Assembly (NCBI GenBank): GCA_019694395.1
Contig: JAIBCC010000012.1
Location: forward strand, 1 to 64,000
Reading direction: 5' to 3'
Source of the DNA: Pyrinomonadaceae bacterium
GTDB taxonomy: Bacteria > Acidobacteriota > Blastocatellia > Pyrinomonadales > Pyrinomonadaceae
DNA: 64,000 bases
Shown here: in pieces, positions 18,145 through 27,691 of the stretch
How positions within the stretch are numbered: position 1 is the first letter of the stretch
How the letters are laid out: each line of letters begins with the position of its first letter
Made by a program: the position numbers and the translations under genes
Notes under the pieces: generated by a model
What the model was told of the DNA's origin: nothing
What the model saw: only the letters and a program-made list of their open reading frames with translations
Databases searched by the model: none

Positions 18145-20610
18145 ATGACTGCAACGATGGCAAATCCGATTGACGCATTAAAGAAATTAAAAGGACGCAC
18201 CTGGGAAGAGCTCCGCGCACGCGGTGAACAAGCCCTTTCTGCTTACACCGAACAGATCGGTTTAAGTGGAAAACTGCCTTCTGATGAAGAATTCAAACAG
18301 TTAATTGACAAAAATTATTTCGGAAATTCCGTCATTACCAAGGAAAATCTCTACACCCAGTTTTATCAAAACGGTTACGAAAAATTCTTTCCATCATTTC
18401 GTGAAAGAGCAAAAACCGTTGAAATTTTCCGAAAATTTAATGAAAAAGCCATTATCAATGTCATCGAAAAAGCCGAAAGAATTACCGAGGGAAAATTCGA
18501 TTTGCTCGGCTACCTGAATTTGGATTTCGGAGCAAATTTTGATTGGCATTACGAACCGGTTTCGGGAAAACATATTCCGCTGAAACACTGGAAACAGTTT
18601 GATGAGCTTGACGCAGAGGAAACAGGCGATAAGAAAATCATTTGGGAACTGAATCGCCATCAACATTTTTTCAATTTAGGCGTTGCATATTTACTCTCGA
18701 ATGATGAGATTTTTGCGACGACTTTTGTGCAGCATTTGGAAAGCTGGATGGCGCAAAATCCTCCGGGACTTGGGGTTAATTGGGTTAGCAGTTTAGAAGT
18801 TTCGTTTCGGGCAATTTCGTGGATTTGGGCTTTTCACTTTTTCCGTGATTCCAAATATTGGACGGATGAGATTTTTTATAAAACTCTCAAATTCCTCCAT
18901 GTTCACGGACGGCATTTGGAAAAATATCTTTCGACCTATTACAGTCCCAACACACATTTAACCGGTGAGGCACTCGGTCTTTATTATATCGGAACGCAGT
19001 TTCCTTTTTTCAAAAGAGCCGAACATTGGCGCAAACTTGGCGAGGAAATCCTTTTTGCAGAATTAGATCGTCAGATTTTGCCGGACGGAGTTTATTTTGA
19101 ACAATCGACCTGGTATCAACGTTACACAGCTGATTTCTACACTCAATTTTTAATTCTCCAAACCCTGAATGAAGGTTCGGCTAATCCGCAGTTACAGGAA
19201 AAATTGGAACGGAGAACCCAACAGTTATTAGATTTTTTGTTGTATGTAACCCGCCCGGACGGAACAACTCCGATCATTGGAGATGATGATGGCGGACGAA
19301 TGCTGCCGCACAGCAGTGCAGATTCAACCGATTTTCGCGCCGTGTTATCAACCGGAGCCGTAATTTTCGGGCGCGGGGATTATAAATTCGTGGCAGGTGA
19401 GCTTGCCGAAGAAACATTGTGGCTTTTGGGTTTTGAGGGAGTTAAAAGTTTTGAAACCTTGCGCGAATTTAGTCCTGAAAGACTTTCGATCGCTTTTCCA
19501 AAAGGCGGTTATTTCGTTATGCGCGACGGTTGGGAAGATACGGACAATTTCCTTTTGATCGATTGCGGAAATCTGGGAGCAATGTCCGGCGGACATTCTC
19601 ACGCCGACACTTTAGGAATTGATATGGCTGCCGGAGGACGAACGATCCTGGTTGATCCGGGAACTTATACCTATCACGAGACAAAAGAGTTACGCGATTA
19701 TTTCCGTTCAACCTCGGCTCATAATACGTTGTGCATTGACGGTAAATCCTCATCCGAACTTGGCGGGAAATTTAATTGGCAAACAATGGCTCAAGCTAAT
19801 GTCAAATCGTGGATTTCTCAGGATCGTTTTGACTTTTTTGAAGGCACGCACGATGGTTATAAACGGTTTGAAGATCCCGCCACACATACCCGAAGCATCC
19901 TGTTCCTGAAAAACGATTATTGGATAATGCGTGATTATGTTGAGACTTTGGGTGAATGTGAATACGGATTAAATTTTCATTTCAATATAAAAACTCAACC
20001 CGAAATAATTGGCGAAGAAAACGGCGGTTTTGCGGTTCAGGAAATGCCAAATAATGAAGTTGGAATTAAACTGACGACCTTTGGCGATAATGGCGGCTGG
20101 CAACGAAAGGAAAGCTGGGTTTCGACTTGTTACGGCAAACGAATCAATGCACCGTTTTTGCGATTTGTTTCCAAAGGCATCGGTTCACAAGAGTTTTTTA
20201 CTTTTATGATGCCGACCGATATTGGTTTTGCCGCTCCCGTCATTTACGAAACTGAAATTATCGGCGGACGTGCCTTTGTTATTAAATATCGCAATTACAA
20301 TGATCTATTCGTCTTCGGAGATGGAAACGGACAGCCGATCCGCACCGAATTTTTTGATACGAATTTTCGTTTTATGTGGGCACGTTTGAGTTATGGTGAA
20401 GGACTGCCCGAAGAATTTGTCATGGTGGACGGCACTAATTTTAATTTAGGCGGAAGGGAAGTAATAAATTATCCGAACAATTTGAAATTTGCAGTTGCCA
20501 GAAGACTAGGAACAAAACTTAACGTCCGCACCAGCGAAAGTGTTTTTAGTATTTCATTGCCTCAGAAAAAGTCTTCGACTTATATTTTGAAAAATTCACT
20601 TCAATCTTGA
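18145..20610 (+). CDS. Heparinase II/III-type polysaccharide lyase
   Basis: The 821-residue protein has an N-terminal alpha-toroid (about 60-420; 'SWMAQNPPGLGVNW', 'YYSPNTHLTGEALGLYYIG') and a C-terminal beta-sandwich beginning near 450, including the family motif 'MSGGHSHADTLGIDMAAGGRTIL'-like segment with conserved His residues. Such enzymes cleave uronic-acid glycans by beta-elimination. In exopolysaccharide loci they trim or recycle the polymer. No signal peptide is visible, unusual for an extracellular lyase. The start could be 18145 or the Met four codons later. A heptamer-type repeat stretch abuts the start codon. Confidence 0.85.
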   Translation: MTATMANPIDALKKLKGRTWEELRARGEQALSAYTEQIGLSGKLPSDEEFKQLIDKNYFGNSVITKENLYTQFYQNGYEKFFPSFRERAKTVEIFRKFNEKAIINVIEKAERITEGKFDLLGYLNLDFGANFDWHYEPVSGKHIPLKHWKQFDELDAEETGDKKIIWELNRHQHFFNLGVAYLLSNDEIFATTFVQHLESWMAQNPPGLGVNWVSSLEVSFRAISWIWAFHFFRDSKYWTDEIFYKTLKFLHVHGRHLEKYLSTYYSPNTHLTGEALGLYYIGTQFPFFKRAEHWRKLGEEILFAELDRQILPDGVYFEQSTWYQRYTADFYTQFLILQTLNEGSANPQLQEKLERRTQQLLDFLLYVTRPDGTTPIIGDDDGGRMLPHSSADSTDFRAVLSTGAVIFGRGDYKFVAGELAEETLWLLGFEGVKSFETLREFSPERLSIAFPKGGYFVMRDGWEDTDNFLLIDCGNLGAMSGGHSHADTLGIDMAAGGRTILVDPGTYTYHETKELRDYFRSTSAHNTLCIDGKSSSELGGKFNWQTMAQANVKSWISQDRFDFFEGTHDGYKRFEDPATHTRSILFLKNDYWIMRDYVETLGECEYGLNFHFNIKTQPEIIGEENGGFAVQEMPNNEVGIKLTTFGDNGGWQRKESWVSTCYGKRINAPFLRFVSKGIGSQEFFTFMMPTDIGFAAPVIYETEIIGGRAFVIKYRNYNDLFVFGDGNGQPIRTEFFDTNFRFMWARLSYGEGLPEEFVMVDGTNFNLGGREVINYPNNLKFAVARRLGTKLNVRTSESVFSISLPQKKSSTYILKNSLQS

Positions 20611-20621
20611 CGGTTTGAAAG

Positions 20622-20672
20622 TCAAAAGTCTAAAGTCAAAGGTCATAGGTTTATTTGACTTTAGACTTTTGA
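20622..20672 (+). repeat. Perfect 19-bp foldback between lyase and GT4
   Basis: TCAAAAGTCTAAAGTCAAA (20622-20640) is the exact reverse complement of 20654-20672, with a 13-bp spacer. The arms are degenerate 7-bp units (GTCAAAA, GTCTAAA, GTCAAAG). It starts shortly after the lyase stop and ends 6 bp before the next ATG. Confidence 0.9.
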
Positions 20673-20678
20673 TCAATC

Positions 20679-21809
20679 ATGAAAGTTCTCGAATTAATCA
20701 ACAGTTTTCATCAGGGCGGGTCTGAACGCCAAGCCATTCAGCTTACCCGACTTTTACGCGAAGACGGGAAATTTGAAGTGTTTTTAGCGTGTCTGAATAA
20801 TGAAGGAGTTTTACGCAATGAGGTTGAAAAACTTGGATTTACAAACATTCCAGAATACAAATTAACCAGTTTTCTGAACGCACAATTCTTTCGTCAAGCC
20901 CGAACTTGTGCCAGGTCTTTATTGGAAAATAAAATCCAAATCATTCACACTCACGACTTTTATACCAATATTTTTGGAATGGTCGCGGCGAGTATTTCCG
21001 GCGTGAAAGTCAAAATTGCCTCGAAACGCGAAACAGGCGGAATGCGTTCCAAAGGGCAAAAAGTTGCGGAAAAACTTGCATTTGGACGCGCCAACGCAAT
21101 TGTTGCCAATGCTGAGGCGGTTAAAAAACATTTGGTAATCGAAGGAATTCCAGAAAGAAAGATAAATGTAATTTATAACGGTTTGGACTTGGAAAGATTG
21201 ACTCCTAAAACTACAAACAGAACCCAAATTTGCAAAACTTTGGGTTTGCCGAACGATAAAAATGCAAAATTTATTTCTCTGGTTGCGAATTTGCGCCACG
21301 AAGTCAAAAATCAACCCATGTTTCTCAGGGCAGCACAAAAGGTTTTGCAAAAATTCCCAAATGCACATTTTGTTTTGGCAGGCGAAGGAGAACTAAAAGA
21401 AGGTTTGGAAAATTTAGCCAATGATTTGCAAATATCTGCAAATACTCATTTTATTGGTCGCTGCACAATTGTTCCGGAATTACTTTCGATCAGCTATACG
21501 GGGGTTCTAACTTCTTTTAACGAGGGATTTTCCAATTCCATTTTGGAATATATGGCGGCGGGAAAATCCGTGGTGGCAACCAATGTCGGCGGTGCAAGTG
21601 AAGCAATTGTCGAAAATGAAAGCGGTTTTTTAATTGAATCGAATAACGAAGTTACCTTAGCTGAAAAACTTATTTGGCTTTTGGAAAACCCCGATAAAAA
21701 TACAGAATTTGGAAAAAAAGGGCGTGAAATTGTTGAACAAAAATTTTCTTGTGAGGCTCAATTAAAAAATACGATTGAGCTTTATAAAAATCAACTGAAT
21801 GGCAAATAA
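20679..21809 (+). CDS. Glycosyltransferase family 4
   Basis: The 376-residue GT-B enzyme has an N-terminal acceptor domain with 'FHQGGSERQAIQLTRLL' and a C-terminal donor domain with 'FNEGFSNSILEYMAAGKSVVATNVGG', the E-x7-E region of GT4. It would add a sugar to a lipid-linked intermediate of this polymer. It is followed by another GT4 with an 11-bp overlap. The start lies only 6 bp after a perfect foldback, leaving no room for a normal ribosome site. Confidence 0.88.
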   Translation: MKVLELINSFHQGGSERQAIQLTRLLREDGKFEVFLACLNNEGVLRNEVEKLGFTNIPEYKLTSFLNAQFFRQARTCARSLLENKIQIIHTHDFYTNIFGMVAASISGVKVKIASKRETGGMRSKGQKVAEKLAFGRANAIVANAEAVKKHLVIEGIPERKINVIYNGLDLERLTPKTTNRTQICKTLGLPNDKNAKFISLVANLRHEVKNQPMFLRAAQKVLQKFPNAHFVLAGEGELKEGLENLANDLQISANTHFIGRCTIVPELLSISYTGVLTSFNEGFSNSILEYMAAGKSVVATNVGGASEAIVENESGFLIESNNEVTLAEKLIWLLENPDKNTEFGKKGREIVEQKFSCEAQLKNTIELYKNQLNGK

Positions 21810-22872
21810 ACAGGAAAAATTGAAAATCACAATTATTGCTCCTTCATTGCGGATTATCGGCGGGCAATCAATTCAGGCAAATCGTTTGTTTGATGCACTT
21901 TCCGAAGATTTTGGAGTGAATTTTTTACCGAATAATCCTGAAACAATTTTCCAAAATTTGAAACTCCTACGGACAATCTTCACTTCTTTAAAATTTTGGT
22001 GGCTGCTTTTATCCAAATTACCCAAAACAGATATTGTTCATATTTTCTCTTCCGGCACTACAAGCTATCTTATTTCAACCCTTCCGCCACTTTTTATTGC
22101 CAAATTATTTCGTAAAAAAACAATTTTGAATTATCACACCGGCGAAGCTGAAGAACATCTGAAAAACTGGAAATTAACAGCCAAACCGACAATGAAATGG
22201 TTTGATAAAATCGTGGTTCCATCAAAGTTTTTAGTGGATGTTTTTGCCAAATACGGACTACATGCTGAGGCAATTTTTAATTTTGTGGATACCGAAAAAT
22301 TCAAATTTCGTGAACGCAAAAAATTAGAGCCAATCTTTTTATCCAATCGGAATTTTGAACCCTACTATAACGTAAGTTGTGTTATTCGAGCATTTGCCGA
22401 AATACAGAAACAATTTCCCGAAGCAAAACTGTTGATCGCTGGTTTTGGGAGTGAAGAAAAAAAACTCAAAGATTTAGCCGCAGAATTGAAACTCGAAAAT
22501 GTTGATTTTCTCGGTAAAATTCCCAATGAAGAAATGCCGCAAATTTATGATTCGGCTGATAGTTACCTAAATGCTTCGTTAGTTGATAATATGCCACTTT
22601 CATTAATTGAGGCATTTTCGGCAGGAGTTCCAGTCATTTCATCTAATGCAGGTGGAATTCCTTATCTGATTGAACACGAAAAAAACGGATTATTGGTGAA
22701 AATGAATGATTGCCAAGCATTGGCTGTTGAATCTATTAAACTATTGAACGATAGTGTTTTAGCTAAAAATATTATCGGTCAGGCAAAGTTGGAATCCGAA
22801 AAATATGAGTGGCAAAAAGTGAAAAAAGATTGGGTAGAATTCTTCCTCAATTGTTCAACCGAAAAAAAATAG
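21799..22872 (+). CDS. Glycosyltransferase family 4
   Basis: The 357-residue GT4 begins 'ITIIAPSLRIIGGQSIQANRL' and carries the donor-binding 'NMPLSLIEAFSAGVPVISSNAGG' with the two conserved glutamates of the family. It is the last gene of the polysaccharide cluster. The 11-bp overlap with the preceding GT4 indicates coupled translation. The 'NRNFEPYYNVSCVIRAF' segment is common in sugar transferases that build exopolysaccharide repeat units. Confidence 0.87.
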   Translation: MANKQEKLKITIIAPSLRIIGGQSIQANRLFDALSEDFGVNFLPNNPETIFQNLKLLRTIFTSLKFWWLLLSKLPKTDIVHIFSSGTTSYLISTLPPLFIAKLFRKKTILNYHTGEAEEHLKNWKLTAKPTMKWFDKIVVPSKFLVDVFAKYGLHAEAIFNFVDTEKFKFRERKKLEPIFLSNRNFEPYYNVSCVIRAFAEIQKQFPEAKLLIAGFGSEEKKLKDLAAELKLENVDFLGKIPNEEMPQIYDSADSYLNASLVDNMPLSLIEAFSAGVPVISSNAGGIPYLIEHEKNGLLVKMNDCQALAVESIKLLNDSVLAKNIIGQAKLESEKYEWQKVKKDWVEFFLNCSTEKK

Positions 22873-22963
22873 TTACTTTTTTGAATAAATTCCAAAGTTT
22901 TAGCTGTGATTTTCTTGAATTCAGACTGACAAATCATTTATTTACAGTTAAAATGAACGCAAT

Positions 22964-24373
22964 ATGACAAAATCACAATTTGGGATGATTGGGTTAGGCG
23001 TAATGGGCAGAAATTTTTTGCTCAACGTGGCGGAAAAAGGTTTTAGCGGTGTCGGTTATGATTTGGATGCAGAAAAACGACGGCTTTTATTAGAGGATGG
23101 CAAAGATTTTAGTTTGCAAACCGCTGAGAATTTGACCGAATTTCTCGAAAAACTTGAATCGCCGCGCAAAATAATGATTCTCGTTCCGGCGAATGTGGTT
23201 GATATTGTCATAAATGATCTAATCGGACATCTTGACAAAGGTGATTTGGTAATTGATGGCGGAAATTCGCATTTTCCTGATACTGAACGGCGCGAAAAGT
23301 TATTGAATGACAACGGTTTTGAGTTTTTAGGCGTGGGGGTCAGCGGAGGCGAGGAAGGCGCACGGCACGGTTGCGCGATTATGATCGGCGGAAAGCCGGA
23401 AAATTATGAATTAGTTCGTCCGATTTTTGAGGCGGCTTCGGCTAAAGTGAACGGAGAGCCTTGCGCCGCACACGTCGGAAACGGTTCGGCTGGACATTTT
23501 GTCAAAATGGTTCATAACGGCATTGAATACGGGTTGATGCAGTTAATTGCTGAGACTTACGACATCTTTAAGCGTTGCTTTGAATTTGAAGATTCCGAGA
23601 TCAGCGATATTTTCGCAGATTGGAATGAAGGAGAACTTAATTCATTTTTAGTGGAGATCACTGCCACAGTTTTACACAAAAAGGATGCTGAAACGGGCAA
23701 TAATCTGGTAGAAATGATCCTTGATACTGCCGGACAGAAAGGGACCGGAAAATGGACTTCGGAAGTAGCAATGGATATGGGAGTGCCTATTCCAACCATT
23801 GATTCCGCAGTGACAATGCGCCAAATTTCTGCCATGAAAAAAGAAAGAACGGCGGCAAACGGAATTTTGGGAACCAATGCAATTAAGGCGAAAGATTTTC
23901 GTAAACTGGTTAAAGTCAATGATTTAAAGGGCGGATTGCTGGCTAGTTTTATCATTACTTATGCACAAGGATTGGCTTTATTAAAGGTAGCCTCAGCAGA
24001 AAAGAATTACGAGATTGACTTAACCGAAGTGGCAAAAATCTGGCGCGGCGGCTGCATAATCAGGGCGGCTTTGTTAGAAGATATTCGAGCAGCTTTTGCC
24101 AAAAATAAAGATCTTTCAAATCTTCTTTTAGATGAAAAATTTGCCGATCAAATGAAAGAGATCTGGACGGATCTTTTGACCGTTTGCGTGACAGCCCCGA
24201 CGGTTGCAATGCCAACCATGTGTCTTTCCGCTTCGTTAAATTATTTCAATGCTTATCGAACAGAACGACTTCCGGCAAATCTGATCCAGGCGCAACGGGA
24301 TTTTTTTGGTGCACATACTTATCAGCGAATTGATAAAGAAGGTATTTTCCACACGCCTGATTGGGATGAATAA
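22964..24373 (+). CDS. gnd: 6-phosphogluconate dehydrogenase, decarboxylating
   Basis: The 469-residue enzyme oxidises 6-phosphogluconate to ribulose 5-phosphate and CO2 in the pentose phosphate pathway. It has the nucleotide-binding G-x-G-x-x-G at 10-15 ('GLGVMG'), the substrate motif 'GVSGGEEGARHGCAIMIGG', catalytic Lys181 in 'GHFVKMVHNGIEYG', and the C-terminal all-helical domain. Length matches the long-chain NADP-dependent class. It is separated from the polysaccharide genes by 91 bp and probably has its own promoter. Placement beside a polysaccharide cluster parallels gnd next to O-antigen loci in enteric bacteria. Confidence 0.95.
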   Translation: MTKSQFGMIGLGVMGRNFLLNVAEKGFSGVGYDLDAEKRRLLLEDGKDFSLQTAENLTEFLEKLESPRKIMILVPANVVDIVINDLIGHLDKGDLVIDGGNSHFPDTERREKLLNDNGFEFLGVGVSGGEEGARHGCAIMIGGKPENYELVRPIFEAASAKVNGEPCAAHVGNGSAGHFVKMVHNGIEYGLMQLIAETYDIFKRCFEFEDSEISDIFADWNEGELNSFLVEITATVLHKKDAETGNNLVEMILDTAGQKGTGKWTSEVAMDMGVPIPTIDSAVTMRQISAMKKERTAANGILGTNAIKAKDFRKLVKVNDLKGGLLASFIITYAQGLALLKVASAEKNYEIDLTEVAKIWRGGCIIRAALLEDIRAAFAKNKDLSNLLLDEKFADQMKEIWTDLLTVCVTAPTVAMPTMCLSASLNYFNAYRTERLPANLIQAQRDFFGAHTYQRIDKEGIFHTPDWDE

Positions 24374-24489
24374 AACAAACGTAAGAGGTAAAAAGAAAAA
24401 GGGTAAAACAGAGAAATGTATCTCAGAGTTAGCTTTTATTTTGTATGAATTCAGTTAAACTTTCTTTCTGATTTTACGTTTATTAATTT

Positions 24490-27273
24490 ATGGCGGAAGC
24501 AAAAAAAATCGGGCGTTATGAAATAAGGCGGAAGCTTGGAGAGGGAGGAATGGGCGAAGTTTTTCTCGCGCACGATTCCGAGCTTGACCGCGAAGTTGCC
24601 ATAAAAGTTTTGCTGCCTGAATTTTGCTGCAATTTGGAGCGAGTCAATCGCTTCAAACTTGAAGCCAAAGCTGCCTCAGCCTTAAATCATCCGAATATTA
24701 TCACAATTTACGAAATTGGCGGAGACAAAGACAGTCTCTACATTGTCACCGAAAATATTAAAGGCGAAACTCTCCGAAGTTTGATTCAAAAAGGAGCAGT
24801 AACAGGCGAAGACGCACTTAGTTATGCACAACAAATCGCCGATGCTCTCAACTCTGCACATAAAGAAGGGATCGTTCACCGCGACATTAAACCCGAAAAT
24901 ATAATGGTGCGGGAAGATGGTATCGTTAAGGTTTTGGATTTTGGTCTGGCTAAACCGACTCAGATTGAATCGGAAGCAAAAACGCTTGAATTAGTTAAAA
25001 CAAAAGCCGGAATGGTGATGGGCAGTGTCGGCTATATGTCGCCTGAACAGGCTCGCGGAAAGGAAGTTGACCAACGCACCGACTTGTGGAGTTTAGGCGT
25101 AGTTTTATACGAAATGCTGACCGGCAACACTCCTTTTGACGGCGAAACGATGACTGATATTTTGGCAAATATCATTCATAAAGACCCGACTCCGATTACA
25201 GAGTTTTTGGATGAATCTCCGGTTGAATTGCATCGGATAGTTAAAAAATCTCTCCGTAAAAATCCTGATGAGCGTTATCAAACTGCGAAAGACTTTTCGA
25301 TTGATTTGAAGAATTTAAGCCGTGAGGTTGAGATCGGCACCAGTGACGGCACAATTTCAGGTCAATTTAAACCGGTTGGAACTGCCACTAAAAGCATTCG
25401 TTTGCAAAATACACAGGAAGCAAAGACTTTACTCCATCAAAGTGTTTCTGCAGATTCCATAATAAAAACCAATTCAAATTCGATAAATTTTTCCCGTAAG
25501 CGAACCTGGTTAATTCCGATTGGAATTGTGGGATTGGCGATAATGCTGGCGGTTGGAGCCTGGCTTTTCCGCCCCAGAACCTCGTCTCAGCGTTCTTTTG
25601 ATTCGTTAGAAATCTCTAAAATTGCCAATAGTGATAAAGCTTTTGCTCCGTCAATTTCACCGGACGGCAAATATCTCGGTTATGTCAATTATGAGAACGG
25701 CAAAAAAAGTCTGGTTGTTCGCCAAATTGCAACCGGAAGTGTTATTCCGCTGGTTTCCCAGATCGAAAACGAAGGATTTTTGCAGCCGGCTTTTTCCCCT
25801 GATGGAAACTATGTTTATTACGTTTTGGCTGATAAAGGGGTTGGAACTCTTTACCAAATTCCGACGCTGGGCGGAAGTCCGAAAAAATTGGTAAATGATA
25901 TAGATTCTAAGGTTGCATTTTCAGCGGATGGAAAACAGATTGCCTTTACTCGTCGGGATGCGGAAACAGGTTTTGAATCAATTTATATTGCCAATGCGGA
26001 CGGAACCAATGAAAAGCTCTTCATTTCCAGTAAAGATTTGGAAGTCAAAGGGTTTAATGAAGTTGCGTGGACACCAAACGGCGATAATTTATTAGTTAGT
26101 GCGGTTAGTGATTATTTATTGGATGAATTAACCAAAACCAAGATTTTATTGATTTCCACCGCAACCAAAGAGGCGCGGAAATTCAGTAATAGGGAATGGC
26201 TGAACGCCGGTTCTTTTTTCTGGACAAAAGACAAAAGCCTTTTGTTAATGTTGGCGAAATCAAACGATCAGGAGCCTTCTCAAATTTGGCAGGTTTCCTT
26301 TCCCGACGGAGAAAGAGCAAGACGTATTACAAATGATTCGAGCGGGTATCAGTTAATTAGTTTTGCCAAAGATGCAGATGTGATAACTGCGGCTAAACAA
26401 AATACGATTTCCAGTCTTTGGTCATTTAATCCGGTTAACAAAGAATTAAATCAAATTACAACGGACAATAAAGATTTGCTGGGCGCAGCCGGATTTGAGT
26501 TTATGCCGGATGGAAGATTTTTGGTCAGCAGTCTGGAAACAAATAAAGGAAGTTTGATTTCATTAAGTGCGGACGGCAAAGACGAAAAATCATTAACTTC
26601 TGATGAGAATTTTAACGGTCACGCGGTGGTTTCACCTGATGGAAAATCTATTGTTTTTACCGTTGGCAAGAGCAATAATTTCAGCATTTGGCGAATGAAT
26701 ATTGATGGGCAAAATCCCATTCAATTGACCAATCCCGAAAATGCTTATGATTCCAGACCGCAGATTACCTCCGACAGCAAAACGGTCATTTTTGAAAGAA
26801 GATTATTGGACTTTACCAAATCAACTTTAATGAAGGTTTCCATTGACGGCGGCGAAGCGACTACATTTGTCAACGATGATAAGCCATTGCAAATTTTCCC
26901 CAGAATTTCGGATGACGGTAAACTTTTTGTTTATTCGACCATGAATTTTGACAAAGCCAATACCCGTTATAACCGTTCGGTGCGAATTTTGGCTATGAAT
27001 GGAAGTGAAATAACAGGAGTTAAAAAAGAACTTGATACCGGATTTGGTTATAGTTACCGGATTTCTCCCGACGGCAAAAATATTACTTACATCAATCAAA
27101 GCGGAGTTCCGAATATTTATAATTTCCCGTTAGACGGCTCTGCCCCAAAACAGATCACCAATTTTAATTCGGGACATATTCTAAATTTTGTGTGGTCAAA
27201 AGATGGTAAAAAACTTTACATAGTGCGGGCAATCATTAATAGCGAATTGGTTTTATTGAAAAATACAAGGTAA
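24490..27273 (+). CDS. Ser/Thr protein kinase with PD40 beta-propeller
   Basis: The 927-residue membrane protein has a cytoplasmic Hanks-type kinase (about 10-280) with the glycine loop GEGGMG (17-22), Lys39, HRDIKPEN (130-137), DFG (150-152) and 'GYMSPEQARG'. One membrane segment lies at about 340-361. The exterior part (about 375-927) contains repeated 'SPDGKYLGYV'-like PD40/TolB blades. It probably senses an extracytoplasmic ligand and phosphorylates cytoplasmic proteins. All catalytic residues are present. This architecture is abundant in Acidobacteriota. It stands alone, converging on the small CxxC gene 5 bp downstream. Confidence 0.93.
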   Translation: MAEAKKIGRYEIRRKLGEGGMGEVFLAHDSELDREVAIKVLLPEFCCNLERVNRFKLEAKAASALNHPNIITIYEIGGDKDSLYIVTENIKGETLRSLIQKGAVTGEDALSYAQQIADALNSAHKEGIVHRDIKPENIMVREDGIVKVLDFGLAKPTQIESEAKTLELVKTKAGMVMGSVGYMSPEQARGKEVDQRTDLWSLGVVLYEMLTGNTPFDGETMTDILANIIHKDPTPITEFLDESPVELHRIVKKSLRKNPDERYQTAKDFSIDLKNLSREVEIGTSDGTISGQFKPVGTATKSIRLQNTQEAKTLLHQSVSADSIIKTNSNSINFSRKRTWLIPIGIVGLAIMLAVGAWLFRPRTSSQRSFDSLEISKIANSDKAFAPSISPDGKYLGYVNYENGKKSLVVRQIATGSVIPLVSQIENEGFLQPAFSPDGNYVYYVLADKGVGTLYQIPTLGGSPKKLVNDIDSKVAFSADGKQIAFTRRDAETGFESIYIANADGTNEKLFISSKDLEVKGFNEVAWTPNGDNLLVSAVSDYLLDELTKTKILLISTATKEARKFSNREWLNAGSFFWTKDKSLLLMLAKSNDQEPSQIWQVSFPDGERARRITNDSSGYQLISFAKDADVITAAKQNTISSLWSFNPVNKELNQITTDNKDLLGAAGFEFMPDGRFLVSSLETNKGSLISLSADGKDEKSLTSDENFNGHAVVSPDGKSIVFTVGKSNNFSIWRMNIDGQNPIQLTNPENAYDSRPQITSDSKTVIFERRLLDFTKSTLMKVSIDGGEATTFVNDDKPLQIFPRISDDGKLFVYSTMNFDKANTRYNRSVRILAMNGSEITGVKKELDTGFGYSYRISPDGKNITYINQSGVPNIYNFPLDGSAPKQITNFNSGHILNFVWSKDGKKLYIVRAIINSELVLLKNTR

Positions 27274-27277
27274 TGAA

Positions 27278-27496
27278 TTATTTCTTTGAGATTGATTCGA
27301 CACAAATTAAGGCAACTCCCTCATCAGTCAAGATCCTATGTAGTTTTAAGTCTGATTCTAAAACCTCTTTCAAATCACTTTCAGCTACGAAATCCGTTTC
27401 CATCCCGCATTCATTACACCAAATTTGAGTTTTGATATAACGGTGCAATCTGAGCATCCGTTTTTTTTCGAGCGTGATTTTTATTTTCAGATTCAT
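27278..27496 (-). CDS. Small CxxC protein
   Basis: From the ATG at 27496 the product is 72 residues ('MNLKIKITLEKKRMLRLHR...'); an upstream in-frame ATG at 27520 adds eight unlikely residues. It has one C-x2-C pair ('IWCNECGMETDFV') followed by a helical segment 'SDLKEVLESDLKLHRI' and a strand ending in 'ALICVESI'. I know similar small proteins from Acidobacteriota (basic strand, CxxC, short helix-turn-helix-like part), whose function is not established. A single CxxC could bind metal in a dimer or act in redox. It converges with the kinase gene. Confidence 0.65.
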   Translation of the reverse strand: MNLKIKITLEKKRMLRLHRYIKTQIWCNECGMETDFVAESDLKEVLESDLKLHRILTDEGVALICVESISKK

Positions 27497-27564
27497 TTGG
27501 AAGAAACTTCGCCTCATCAAATATTGTTTGGTAAGTCTGAAAAATTGTCTTTAGAATTAATATA

Positions 27565-27584
27565 AAATCTTCTGAAATCTTCTG
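27565..27584 (+). promoter_or_regulatory. Tandem 10-bp direct repeat upstream of winged-helix gene
   Basis: AAATCTTCTG occurs twice without gap (27565-27574 and 27575-27584), followed by a partial third copy. It lies 108 bp upstream of the ATG at 27692. Winged-helix regulators of the OmpR/CadC class usually bind direct repeats spaced by one helical turn, so this may be an autoregulatory site. Confidence 0.45.
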
Positions 27585-27691
27585 AAATACTGTTATTTAT
27601 TGGATCTAATAGATTTGCTGAACAGGAAAAAGATTGTTTTGGATTCCGCTGTCGTTTATAATAAGTGACACAATTTTCCAAGGAGTTAGTT

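Noticed and set aside
20919..21368. 149-codon minus-strand frame opposite a GT4 gene
   Set aside because: Fully contained in a conserved enzyme gene and without any known motif.
24490..27273. Pseudokinase
   Set aside because: Lys39, HRD and DFG residues are all present, so catalytic activity is expected.
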